Positions 8,368 to 17,193 of a stretch of DNA of 64,000 nucleotides are shown piece after piece. Numbering within the stretch: the first letter of the stretch is position 1; every line of letters starts with the position of its first letter. The notes beneath the pieces are model-generated. The model ran no database searches, had not been told where the DNA came from, and saw only the letters and a program-made list of their open reading frames with translations. The stretch comes from Fodinibius sp. Rm-B-1B1-1. GTDB lineage: Bacteria; Bacteroidota; Rhodothermia; Balneolales; Balneolaceae. The position numbers were made by a program, and so were the translations under genes. The stretch covers positions 1,240,001-1,304,000 of the forward strand of contig NZ_JBCFYD010000002.1 in the NCBI RefSeq assembly GCF_038594945.1, in the 5' to 3' direction.

Positions 8368-9645
8368 TTAGAAGCGGTCGAAATCATCGAACGGCGTACG
8401 CGGTGTAATTTGCTTTGGTTGAGGCTGATCGCCACCATTACCACCGTTATTGCCGTTGTTCTTTTTATTATTGTTGTTATTCTTGTCATTGCTATTTCGC
8501 CGTTTGCGCTTTTTGCGCGAACCACTGCTACTACTGCTTTTACTGTATTTCTTTCGGGATTTTTTACCCTTTCCTGAATAGTTCTTACGCTTACGGAATC
8601 GCTTCTTCTTTTTCCGGCCACGCTTTTTCTTTCCAGAGGAAGAATCTCCTCCACCATTCTTATCGCTATTGTTATTTTGGTTAATCTCTTTGAGATAAAC
8701 CTTGGGCTGAATAATCCCTTTCTCATGCGCCGGATCCGTAAAGATTGGCCGCAGCTCGGTAGCAACCCACGTCGGGAAGAAATCATCACGAGCTTCGCGC
8801 AATAGAACATATTCGTTCGTGTAACGAGCCGAGAAGTGTGTAATGACAAGCAGCTTGGTTTTTGCCTCATTAGCAACCCGTGCTGCATCTTTAGCTGTTG
8901 AGTGTCCTGTTTCTTCGGCTTTTTCCGAAAGGCTTTCACTAAACGTAGATTCGTGAAACAGCACATTTGTATTCATCGCCAACTTCACAGAATTAGGGCA
9001 ATATTTGGTATCCGTTATATAAGCAAAGCTATCACCGGGTCGCGGATGCCCAACAATATCTGCTGATTTAACGACGGTTCCGTCATCCAATTCAACATCA
9101 TTGCCGGCTTTAAGCTCTTTGTATTGCCAATCTTCGCTAATACCTTGTTCTTGAGCCTTTTCAGCATCAACCTTTCCGGGCTTATCTTTCTCTTGGAAAC
9201 GATACCCAACACAAAACTTCGTATGATTTAGCGGACGTGCTTCAACATAAAATTCATCCTCGTCAACAACACGTTTTTCTTCAAAACCTTCCTCAACTTC
9301 CACAAAATTGATGGGATAGCTAAGATCGATATTTGCAAACTCAAAATTCCATTCTACATACTCTTGTATCCCTTCCGGACCTACAATTGTAAGCTCTCGG
9401 TCTCTTCGCTGCAGTTGCAGGGTCGATAATAAACCAACAAGTCCCGAATAGTGATCTGTATCAAAATGTGAAATAAAGATACAGTCGATTTGGGATCGTT
9501 TTAATCCTCCCTGCAGCATTCTCATTTGTGCGTTTTCACCACAGTCAAATAGATATACGCTACCTTCTCTCCATACAGCTACTGATGAAAGATGACGTGT
9601 AGCCGTTGGTGTAGCAGATCCAACACCTAATGGTACAATAATCAT
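8368..9645 (-). CDS. rnz: RNase Z-like metallo-beta-lactamase-fold protein with a basic tail
   Basis: RNase Z removes 3' trailers from tRNA precursors that lack encoded CCA, which fits the tRNA-Ser gene in this window. Residues 1-320 follow the family order: GVGSATPT start, metal motif at residues 60-65, later PLNHTKF, YITDTKYCP, LFHEST, GHST and ITHFSARY. The metal motif reads HFDTDH, where RNase Z normally has HxHxDH, so the second His is an Asp. Residues 325-425 are an extra tail dense in Lys, Arg, Ser, Asn and Gly, likely disordered and nucleic-acid binding; most RNase Z proteins are about 300-310 aa. It sits between the two ABC half-transporter genes. Activity is likely but not certain. 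Confidence 0.82.
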   Translation of the reverse strand: MIIVPLGVGSATPTATRHLSSVAVWREGSVYLFDCGENAQMRMLQGGLKRSQIDCIFISHFDTDHYSGLVGLLSTLQLQRRDRELTIVGPEGIQEYVEWNFEFANIDLSYPINFVEVEEGFEEKRVVDEDEFYVEARPLNHTKFCVGYRFQEKDKPGKVDAEKAQEQGISEDWQYKELKAGNDVELDDGTVVKSADIVGHPRPGDSFAYITDTKYCPNSVKLAMNTNVLFHESTFSESLSEKAEETGHSTAKDAARVANEAKTKLLVITHFSARYTNEYVLLREARDDFFPTWVATELRPIFTDPAHEKGIIQPKVYLKEINQNNNSDKNGGGDSSSGKKKRGRKKKKRFRKRKNYSGKGKKSRKKYSKSSSSSGSRKKRKRRNSNDKNNNNNKKNNGNNGGNGGDQPQPKQITPRTPFDDFDRF

Positions 9646-9726
9646 TGTGATACCTCTTTGTATTTTTAGATTAGATTGCGGTCAAACAATCAATCTTTGT
9701 TTATATTTATTTTCTATTTCTGTTCG

Positions 9727-11529
9727 TCAGATTTCAGCCAACTCTTCTTCGATGAGTTGCTTGTTATACATTACTGAATAACGGCCTTCTTTGTCGAGTA
9801 ACTCTTCATGAGTCCCCTGTTCTACAACTGTGCCATCTTCCAGATAGTATATAATATCTGCATCTTTGATTGTAGAGATACGATGGCTAATCATTAAGGT
9901 TGTCCTTCCTTTTAATTCTTTTCTGAGATGTTTTAGAATGGCCTCTTCAGTTTTTGTATCTACTGCACTTAACGAATCATCGAGTATTATAATTTTAGGA
10001 TCCCGAATCAAGGCCCTTGCGATTGCGGTTCTTTGTTTTTGTCCGCCCGACAAGGTAATGCCTCGTTCTCCTAAGATGGTCTCGAATTTTTTATCAAATT
10101 CCAAAATATTGTCACGAACCTGCGCTTTCTCAGCTGCCTTCTCCACATCTTCTTGCGATGCATCATGTGTTCCAAAGGCTATATTTTCTCCAATCGTATC
10201 AGAAAACAAGAACGTGTCCTGAGGAACCAATCCAATACTTTCTCGTAATACTTGTAACGGGATGGATTCGATCTTTTTATTATCAATTAAAATTTCTCCT
10301 TCTGTTACATCAAACAATCGTGGTATCAATTCTATCAACGTTGTTTTACCGCTTCCCGTTCGACCTACAATAGCTGCGTTCTGCCCGGCTTCCACTTTCA
10401 GGTTTACCTCTTTCAATGCATACTCTTCGGCGTCAGGATACTTGAAGGATACGTTTTTAAATTCTATTGATCCTTTAATTTCATCTATTTCCTGATCAGT
10501 ATGACCTTTGTCCTCAATCTCAACGTCTTCGGTAAGCACTTGATCAATTCGTTTCCATGAGGCCATTGACTGTTGAAATCGATTAACGGTATATCCCAAA
10601 GAAGCCACCGGCCACGTTAAGTATGCTACATACACAATAAATTCTAAGATATTTCCAACCGTAAGCTGACCCTCAATAACCAGCTGCCCTGCCTTCCAAA
10701 CAACAATTACCACCGATAACCCAATCAATAAGTTTAGTGTGGGATGAAAGAGTGACTCAACCAAATCAAGTCGTAACTTTTTCTGCCGGTACGACTCGCT
10801 TTCATCCTCAAAACGTTGCCTCTCATATGCTTCACGGTTGTATGCCTTAATCAATCGGATGCTTGAAAAAGACTCTTTAGCACGTCCTGCAATGGTAGAA
10901 TATTGTTCCTGTATTATTCTCGAATAATCATTGATATACCCACTTACCCAGTAGGCAAATGCAGAAAGAAACGGAAGTGGCAACAATGCCCACATCGTTA
11001 ACTCAGGACTCACAATGATCATCATCGTGATGATAAAACCCATCCGCGTAAGCGTATTGATCGTGTACATATAGGCCGGACCAAAATACTCACGCACCTT
11101 AGAGACATCTTCGGTAGCACGAACATATACTTCCCCAGAATTGTAATTGCTATAAAATCGCTGTGGTAATTTTAAAAGCTTATTGAAGATGTCATTACGA
11201 AGATCAAACTCGATTTTACGGGAGGCTACAATCAATGTCTGCCGTGTGGCAAATAGTAACAATCCAGATAACAATACGGCTCCTACCAGTAAAAGAGCAT
11301 TCTTGGCCAATATCCAGCTCGCACTACTGCTAAAAAGCACTTCTACAATGGAATCAAAAGTCTCGGGCGATTCCTCGATATCAACTTGCGATACCTCATC
11401 CACAGTCCGACGCAGATATACCGGTATCCAAATCAAAAAGAAATTTGAAGCGGTAAGAAAAAGAGAACCGAGGATGATGGTTCCCTTATATTTTTTAAAG
11501 TATTGATTGAGCTTTTGCAGTGAGCCCAC
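9727..11529 (-). CDS. ABC exporter half-transporter (degenerate-site partner)
   Basis: This 600-aa exporter half has an N-terminal transmembrane domain (residues 15-320) followed by an ATPase domain. Walker A is GRTGSGKTT and the signature is the canonical LSGGQKQ. Walker B reads IIILDDSLSAVD, with Asp in place of the catalytic Glu. This is the classic non-hydrolysing site of heterodimeric type IV exporters. Paired with the product of 6571-8355, one composite ATP site would be fully canonical and the other doubly degenerate. It lies 81 nt upstream of the RNase Z gene and 36 nt downstream of the oxidoreductase gene, on the same strand. Confidence 0.92.
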   Translation of the reverse strand: MGSLQKLNQYFKKYKGTIILGSLFLTASNFFLIWIPVYLRRTVDEVSQVDIEESPETFDSIVEVLFSSSASWILAKNALLLVGAVLLSGLLLFATRQTLIVASRKIEFDLRNDIFNKLLKLPQRFYSNYNSGEVYVRATEDVSKVREYFGPAYMYTINTLTRMGFIITMMIIVSPELTMWALLPLPFLSAFAYWVSGYINDYSRIIQEQYSTIAGRAKESFSSIRLIKAYNREAYERQRFEDESESYRQKKLRLDLVESLFHPTLNLLIGLSVVIVVWKAGQLVIEGQLTVGNILEFIVYVAYLTWPVASLGYTVNRFQQSMASWKRIDQVLTEDVEIEDKGHTDQEIDEIKGSIEFKNVSFKYPDAEEYALKEVNLKVEAGQNAAIVGRTGSGKTTLIELIPRLFDVTEGEILIDNKKIESIPLQVLRESIGLVPQDTFLFSDTIGENIAFGTHDASQEDVEKAAEKAQVRDNILEFDKKFETILGERGITLSGGQKQRTAIARALIRDPKIIILDDSLSAVDTKTEEAILKHLRKELKGRTTLMISHRISTIKDADIIYYLEDGTVVEQGTHEELLDKEGRYSVMYNKQLIEEELAEI

Positions 11530-11565
11530 AGATTGTTCTTTTTTCTATCTGACTCTCTCAGATTA

Positions 11566-12600
11566 TTATACAGTTACTTCGCTATATTTTTTAATCCAAT
11601 ATTCGGCCAGGTTATATCCTGATACAAAAGCGTTTTCCAGAGAAGAACCGCCTAAGTAGTCACCAATTAACGCAAGTGGAGCGTCTTCCATTTCAAGCTC
11701 CATAAAATATTCATCAATAGAATTTTGAGCATTAAAATACTTCCAGTTTTCCACATAGGTGGATTTTGGACGATGTGCCCAGCCTCCAATAATTTCAGAA
11801 GCTTCTTCAAGAAGTAATTCCTGAATCTCTTTTTCGCTTTTTTGTGCGTGCTTTCGGTAAAAGTCAGGGGTTGATTGAATTACAAGAGCAGCGGTATCAG
11901 TATTTTGCTTCGAAGATTCATTGCTGATCCACCGAATTGAACTATGTTCACATTCAATACCCCTCCACGAAGGCACACCTTGATTTTCATACGTTGCCGC
12001 AAGTGAAAAGCATCCATCATATCGCACCTCATCAATATGGCGAATAATTTTACGAGTCTGCGTTCTATTTTGTGCCGTTTGTATAACGCCATACGCATCA
12101 ACCGCAGATGTGGCAATAATAACGGCATCACATTCAAATACAGTAACATCCGTTAAATTGATCATCCAAGAACGTTTTCTCGTGCGATCAGGTCCAATAT
12201 AGGTTAAGCCACCGGCTTTTTCCTCTGATTTGATATCCACCCAACGACTCATGCTTTCTGCCATATCCTGAAGTCCCGCAGTACCACAATAATATTGACG
12301 GGCATCTGAATTAGGATCTACATCATAAAGCTCAGCCCCATCAAAAAGACTAAATTCCTTTGTCCATTTCTGTATTGCTCCCTTAGATTCCATATCACTT
12401 ACAAAAGAACCAAAGGTATTCGTTTCAACATCGAAATGAGTGAGCCCTACATCCAGTGTTAAGTCATCCAACGCTACCGTTTTTAGGCGTCCGCCCAACG
12501 ACCGATTTTTTTCAATAATTGTTACATCATGTCCTGCTTCTGCCAGTCGTTTTCCGGCAATTAATCCCGAAATACTTGCACCAATAATTCCAATAACCAT
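11566..12600 (-). CDS. Renalase-like FAD-dependent oxidoreductase
   Basis: This 344-aa flavoprotein has an N-terminal dinucleotide-binding motif (GIIGASISGL, residues 3-12), an acidic strand end (IIEKN), and GGRLKT, as in renalase/amine oxidase family proteins. A C-terminal FAD-contacting segment, LIGDYLGGSSLENAFVSG, is also typical. It probably oxidises an amine or an NAD(P)H isomer; the substrate is not known. There is no signal peptide, so it should be cytoplasmic. It lies in the leftward gene run between the AtuA-like gene (88 nt upstream) and the ABC half-transporter (36 nt downstream). Confidence 0.82.
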   Translation of the reverse strand: MVIGIIGASISGLIAGKRLAEAGHDVTIIEKNRSLGGRLKTVALDDLTLDVGLTHFDVETNTFGSFVSDMESKGAIQKWTKEFSLFDGAELYDVDPNSDARQYYCGTAGLQDMAESMSRWVDIKSEEKAGGLTYIGPDRTRKRSWMINLTDVTVFECDAVIIATSAVDAYGVIQTAQNRTQTRKIIRHIDEVRYDGCFSLAATYENQGVPSWRGIECEHSSIRWISNESSKQNTDTAALVIQSTPDFYRKHAQKSEKEIQELLLEEASEIIGGWAHRPKSTYVENWKYFNAQNSIDEYFMELEMEDAPLALIGDYLGGSSLENAFVSGYNLAEYWIKKYSEVTV

Positions 12601-12688
12601 TACTCAAATACTATTTTTCTATTGATTTTTCAGAACTGTAAAATCCGAAATATTACAGCAAATTTCTAAGTTAATACCAAAAAAATTG

Positions 12689-14050
12689 TTAATAGATACG
12701 AACACGTGGTGATACGGCTTCTTTATCCAAGAGTGCAGGCCAATAAGCCACAATTCCACTGGCCTTGGGTCTTCCCCCTGCAAAACCCGTAACACCACTG
12801 GGACCAGTTAAGATAAGCGGAGCCATTTCTTTGCCAAAACGATTTAGATCCTCCTTGCTATCACCCGAAAGAGAAACTCTTATCTGAACTTCTTCCTGCT
12901 CTTGTGCCAAAAGAGTATCCGTGACAGGCTGCTCGCTGCATCCATTTACTCCCACATACTCAACTCTAAAATCATCATATGCTAATCCCAATGCGTCGGC
13001 CCTGCCCTTCAAAATTTCACCGGCTTTTTTAGCCTTCTTCAATGCTCCAGGCCACGAATACACCAGCGTTGATGAAAGTTTATATCCATCATTATAACTG
13101 GCCGAGATTTTATAAGTATCCGTTTCGGGCCGCCCCGTAATACCCGATACTTTTACGCGATTGGAACCGGCATCTTGTAATTGAATGGAGGTAAAATCAG
13201 CAATACAATCTGGAGTAATATATTCTGTGGGATCCCCGATTTCGTAAAGGAGCTGCTCTTTAACCGTCTGCTGACTTATTAGTCCCCCAGTATCTTCATG
13301 CTTGGTCACATAAAAACTACCATCAGGCTGTGCCTCAATAATAGGAAATCCGATATCTACAAAACCGTCCACCTTTTCCCAATCCGTAAAATTTCCGCCC
13401 GATACCTGGGCCCCACATTCAATAATATGGCCGGCTATGGTGCCCGCCGACATCTTATCATAATCCTCAAACGACCAATCAAATTCGTGAATCATTGGAG
13501 CTAACGTCAATCCAGTATCAGTAACACGACCAGTAACTACGATATCAGCACCCTTGTTAAGTGCTTCTACAATCGGCCGCGAGCCAAAATAGACATTGGC
13601 ACTAAGCAGTTGATCCTTCACAGACGTAATTGGTTCACCCGATTCCATATTGTTTAACTGATGACCTTCCTCAATAAGGGAATCAAGATCATCCAAAATG
13701 TTATCCCCATCAACAACCGCCACTTTTATATCTTTATAGCCCTGCTCATCAATAGCTTCCAGAATTTTCTCTTTACAAGCTTCAGGATTCACGCCCCCCG
13801 CATTCGAAATCACTTTAATACCTCGTTCAGCAATATCAGGCAAAATCTCACTAACAACGTCCACAAAATCGCGTGCGTATCCATAATCAGGATTGCGCAA
13901 CTTCTGCTTTTGCATAATCGACATGGTAACTTCGGCAAGATAATCCATCACCAAATAGTCGATAGGTCCTTTGCGTACCTGATTAATGGGCGCGTTGGGC
14001 AAGTCCCCCCAAAAGCCTTGTCCTGATGCAATCCTGATTGAATCTTTCAC
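12689..14050 (-). CDS. AtuA/DUF1446 family protein
   Basis: This 453-aa cytoplasmic protein matches the acyclic terpene utilisation AtuA family (DUF1446). It has the N-terminal IRIASGQGFWGD, DYLVMDYLAEVTM, the central ISNAGGVNP, VVTGRVTDTGL and TGPSGVTGFAGGRPK. In Pseudomonas AtuA belongs to a citronellol/geraniol degradation cluster, but its reaction is not settled, and no other atu genes occur here. The short C-terminal module often fused to or next to DUF1446 is absent. It is the first gene of the leftward run and lies head to head with trkA across 180 nt. A role in branched-chain acyl metabolism is only a guess. Confidence 0.85.
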   Translation of the reverse strand: MKDSIRIASGQGFWGDLPNAPINQVRKGPIDYLVMDYLAEVTMSIMQKQKLRNPDYGYARDFVDVVSEILPDIAERGIKVISNAGGVNPEACKEKILEAIDEQGYKDIKVAVVDGDNILDDLDSLIEEGHQLNNMESGEPITSVKDQLLSANVYFGSRPIVEALNKGADIVVTGRVTDTGLTLAPMIHEFDWSFEDYDKMSAGTIAGHIIECGAQVSGGNFTDWEKVDGFVDIGFPIIEAQPDGSFYVTKHEDTGGLISQQTVKEQLLYEIGDPTEYITPDCIADFTSIQLQDAGSNRVKVSGITGRPETDTYKISASYNDGYKLSSTLVYSWPGALKKAKKAGEILKGRADALGLAYDDFRVEYVGVNGCSEQPVTDTLLAQEQEEVQIRVSLSGDSKEDLNRFGKEMAPLILTGPSGVTGFAGGRPKASGIVAYWPALLDKEAVSPRVRIY

Positions 14051-14230
14051 GATATCTTCGGTTTGGTTAATTATATGTTTTATGAGGCGAAGATAAGACT
14101 TGCTTATACACTATAAAAGGGAAGACTTAATTTCTTCATTCCCTCTAAGTTCCTTGAGTTACTATTTATTATTGCGATTTTCTTTTCACTTTATGACCTT
14201 AAGCGTACTTTTTAATGAGCAGGGCACAAT

Positions 14231-15580
14231 GTGAAAATTGTTATAATTGGAGCTGGCGAAATTGGATACGATTTGGCCAGCGTACTTTCAAAGGAAAAAC
14301 ACGACGTCATTGTTCTCGATCGCGATGAGGATTGCTTAAACAAAGTTACCGAGAACCTTGATGTGCTTACCCACCAAGGTAATGCTACATCAGCCAAAGA
14401 TCTTGTCGATACCGGTGTTAAAGACGCCGATATCCTGATCGCTGTTACCAGCATTGATGAAGTAAATATGATTGCATCGATGATGAGTAAGCGGCTGGGT
14501 GCTGATATGGTTATTGCCCGTATTCGAAGTGACGAGCTTTCGCGTCCCAATGCCCCACTTAAGCCTACCGATTTAGGTATTGATGTCTTAATTCACCCGG
14601 AATTAAGTGCTGCCCAAGAAATTGTTCGACTCATTAAACGAGCTTCTGCGAATGATCTGGTTACCCTTGCAGATGGAAAGATGCAGATGATTGGGCTGCG
14701 CATTGGCAAGCAATCCCCACTGGTAGGGAAATCCATTATTGAATATGCCCAGGAAAATCCCGATCTAACATTTCGGGTCGTCGCAATTTCTCGGAAAGGA
14801 ATGACGATTATTCCACGGGGAAAAGTAAATATTCAGGCGCTTGATCAAATTTTTATTCTTGCTAAAACCGAATGCATCCCTGAGGTCGTAAAAACAACCG
14901 GCAAGCCCGATATCGAGATTAATAGAGTTATGATTGCCGGCGGGACCCCTATTGGAGCCATGATTGCACGTATTCTTTGCGGGGATGAAAAGAAATGGAA
15001 TATCAAACTTATTGAACCTGATTTCGATACGGCCCAAGAACTTGCCAAAGAACTTAAAGATGTACTTGTGCTCAATGGCAATCCAACCGATCCCGATTTG
15101 TTAGCAACCGAAGGTATCACTGATACTGATGCTTTTATTTCGGTAACCGACGATGAGGAATCCAACATTATATCCTGCCTGATGGCTAAACATCTTGAGG
15201 TCAAAAAAACTGTAGCCCTCGTATCCAAGTCCGATTATATCCCTCTGAGTCAAACAATCGGTCTTGATGCCGCTATCAATAAAAAGGCGGCAGCTTCTAA
15301 CGAAATACACCGCCATGTTTGGGGCGGACGCGTTATATCAGTGGCAGCCCTACAAGGGATTAAAGCCGAAGTTATTGAGCTGCAAGCTGCAGAAAATGCA
15401 AAAGTCACTAAAAAATCGATCCGCAAGATAAACTTCCCCGATGAGTGTGTAATTGGCGGGATTATGCGCAACGGCTCTTCAACCATTGCAACCGGGGAAT
15501 CTACTATCCAGGCCAACGACCGTGTCATCATCTTTTGTAAACCCGAAGCAATCGACAAGATAACTTCATTATTCAAATAA
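14231..15580 (+). CDS. trkA: Trk potassium uptake regulatory subunit TrkA
   Basis: This 449-aa cytosolic ring subunit gates the TrkH channel in response to nucleotides. There are two RCK units, each with an NAD-type Rossmann motif: IIGAGEIGYDLA at residues 5-16 and MIAGGTPIGAMIA near residue 236. Each is followed by a TrkA-C domain with an IG(K/Q)xxxLxGKSI-type start. The start is GTG at 14231. The stop overlaps the trkH ATG by one base (TAATG), so the two are translationally coupled. Confidence 0.95.
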   Translation: MKIVIIGAGEIGYDLASVLSKEKHDVIVLDRDEDCLNKVTENLDVLTHQGNATSAKDLVDTGVKDADILIAVTSIDEVNMIASMMSKRLGADMVIARIRSDELSRPNAPLKPTDLGIDVLIHPELSAAQEIVRLIKRASANDLVTLADGKMQMIGLRIGKQSPLVGKSIIEYAQENPDLTFRVVAISRKGMTIIPRGKVNIQALDQIFILAKTECIPEVVKTTGKPDIEINRVMIAGGTPIGAMIARILCGDEKKWNIKLIEPDFDTAQELAKELKDVLVLNGNPTDPDLLATEGITDTDAFISVTDDEESNIISCLMAKHLEVKKTVALVSKSDYIPLSQTIGLDAAINKKAAASNEIHRHVWGGRVISVAALQGIKAEVIELQAAENAKVTKKSIRKINFPDECVIGGIMRNGSSTIATGESTIQANDRVIIFCKPEAIDKITSLFK

Positions 15581-17094
15581 TGGCCAAAACGTATCTCGAC
15601 AATATTGGCAGAGGACAATTCAATATTTCAACTGTTTTCGGGATTCTTGGCGCTTTTATATTTTTTCTGGGATTTGCACTCCTCCTGCCCATGATTATTG
15701 CATTCGTCTATGACGAAGAAATTTGGCACACTTTTCTGTATTCCGCTGCTATTGCTTTTACCTTTGGGGGAATACTTTACTACGTATTTCGTCCGGATGG
15801 AGAATTACGTATTCGGGATGGATTTTTAATTGTAAGCCTAACGTGGCTCATTCTTTCACTGGTTGGGGCTCTGCCCTTTGTTATTTCCGGATACTTGCCC
15901 AGCTATACCGACGCCGTTTTCGAAACCATGAGTGGACTTACAACCACGGGAGCTACCATACTGGGCGGTACCACCAGCTGGGGATACGCTAATCCCCAAA
16001 TTGAAGCCCTCCCACAAAGTCTTCTCTTTTGGCGATCTCTTTCGCACTGGCTGGGGGGCATGGGAATTATTGTGCTCTCACTGGCCATCCTCCCATTACT
16101 TGGTGTTGGAGGCATGCAACTCTTCCAAGCCGAATCCCCTGGACCTACAACAGATAAACTTACTCCCCGAGTACAAGAAACAGCCAAACTACTCTGGGGC
16201 GTTTATGTAGCCTTTACCGGAGTGGAATTTCTATTGCTGTGGCTCCACCCTTCTATGGATTGGTTTGAGGCTATCAACCATGCCTTTGCTACCTTAGCCA
16301 CTGGCGGTTTCTCTACAAAAAATGGAAGCATTGCTGCCTTCGACTCTGCCTATATTGATACGGTTATAACCGTATTTATGTTTTTGGCTGGCATCAACTT
16401 TGCCATGCACTTCAGGCTCATCAGAGGCAATTTTGATTCCTTCTTCAACAATCGAGAAACGCGATTTTATACGCTCATCACGGCCATCTCTATCTTGGCA
16501 GTAAGTGGTTCTCTCTGGCTTTTTGATGGATATGGCATTGGCGGTGCCCTACAATACGGATCTTTTCAGGTTGTTTCTATTGTTACAACTACTGGGTTTG
16601 GTACTGCAGACTATGAACTTTGGCACTCTTTTGGGGCTTTCTTTCTATTTCTTCTTTTCTTTACCGGGGGCTGTGCCGGTTCCACGGGCGGTGGCGTAAA
16701 AATGATTCGGTGGATGATTATCATTCGAAACTCATTCCGAGAAATCAAACAGATTGTCCATCCCAAAGCAATTTTACCTATCCGCATTGGAGACAAAACC
16801 ATCGACTACAATATACAACGCACCGTACTTAGCTTTTTTGTACTCTATTTAATTCTATTTGGTATCGGTGCACTCATTATGGCGACTATGGGATACGATA
16901 TACAATCGGCTATAGGGGCAAGTATTGCATGTCTGGGCAATATTGGTCCGGGATGGGGTGAATTCGGTCCCACAGATAATTATGCACAAATACCATTAAT
17001 AGGCAAATGGGTACTCATTCTGATGATGATGATTGGCCGGCTCGAAATCTTCACCGTACTACTACTTTTCTCCCCTACTTTCTGGAAGCAGTAA
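15580..17094 (+). CDS. trkH: Trk potassium channel subunit TrkH
   Basis: This 504-aa inner-membrane protein has about ten hydrophobic helices in four M1-P-M2 repeats. The four filter segments are visible: LTTTGATIL, LATGGFSTK, VTTTGFGTAD and LGNIGPGWG, each with the central Gly that lines the pore. It should carry K+ (possibly also Na+) inward with TrkA. The gene starts inside the trkA stop codon. Its length and topology are normal for the family. Confidence 0.96.
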   Translation: MAKTYLDNIGRGQFNISTVFGILGAFIFFLGFALLLPMIIAFVYDEEIWHTFLYSAAIAFTFGGILYYVFRPDGELRIRDGFLIVSLTWLILSLVGALPFVISGYLPSYTDAVFETMSGLTTTGATILGGTTSWGYANPQIEALPQSLLFWRSLSHWLGGMGIIVLSLAILPLLGVGGMQLFQAESPGPTTDKLTPRVQETAKLLWGVYVAFTGVEFLLLWLHPSMDWFEAINHAFATLATGGFSTKNGSIAAFDSAYIDTVITVFMFLAGINFAMHFRLIRGNFDSFFNNRETRFYTLITAISILAVSGSLWLFDGYGIGGALQYGSFQVVSIVTTTGFGTADYELWHSFGAFFLFLLFFTGGCAGSTGGGVKMIRWMIIIRNSFREIKQIVHPKAILPIRIGDKTIDYNIQRTVLSFFVLYLILFGIGALIMATMGYDIQSAIGASIACLGNIGPGWGEFGPTDNYAQIPLIGKWVLILMMMIGRLEIFTVLLLFSPTFWKQ

Positions 17095-17193
17095 TGAATC
17101 TTAGAAGTTAGATATCGGAAGCTGGATATAACCATTATTGACCAACCGATTTACTATGTATTCTTCATCCAGAAAAAAAGAATACAATGTATT

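Noticed and set aside
8352-8966. 204-aa open frame overlapping the RNase Z-like gene
   Set aside because: It shares the strand but not the frame of the conserved metallo-hydrolase. The product is a jumble of Arg, Lys and Ser caused by the repetitive tail-coding DNA.
17158-17185. Hairpin GTATTCTT/AAGAATAC between trkH and the MMPL gene as a terminator
   Set aside because: The stem is AT-rich and has no following T run on either strand, so the call would be weak.
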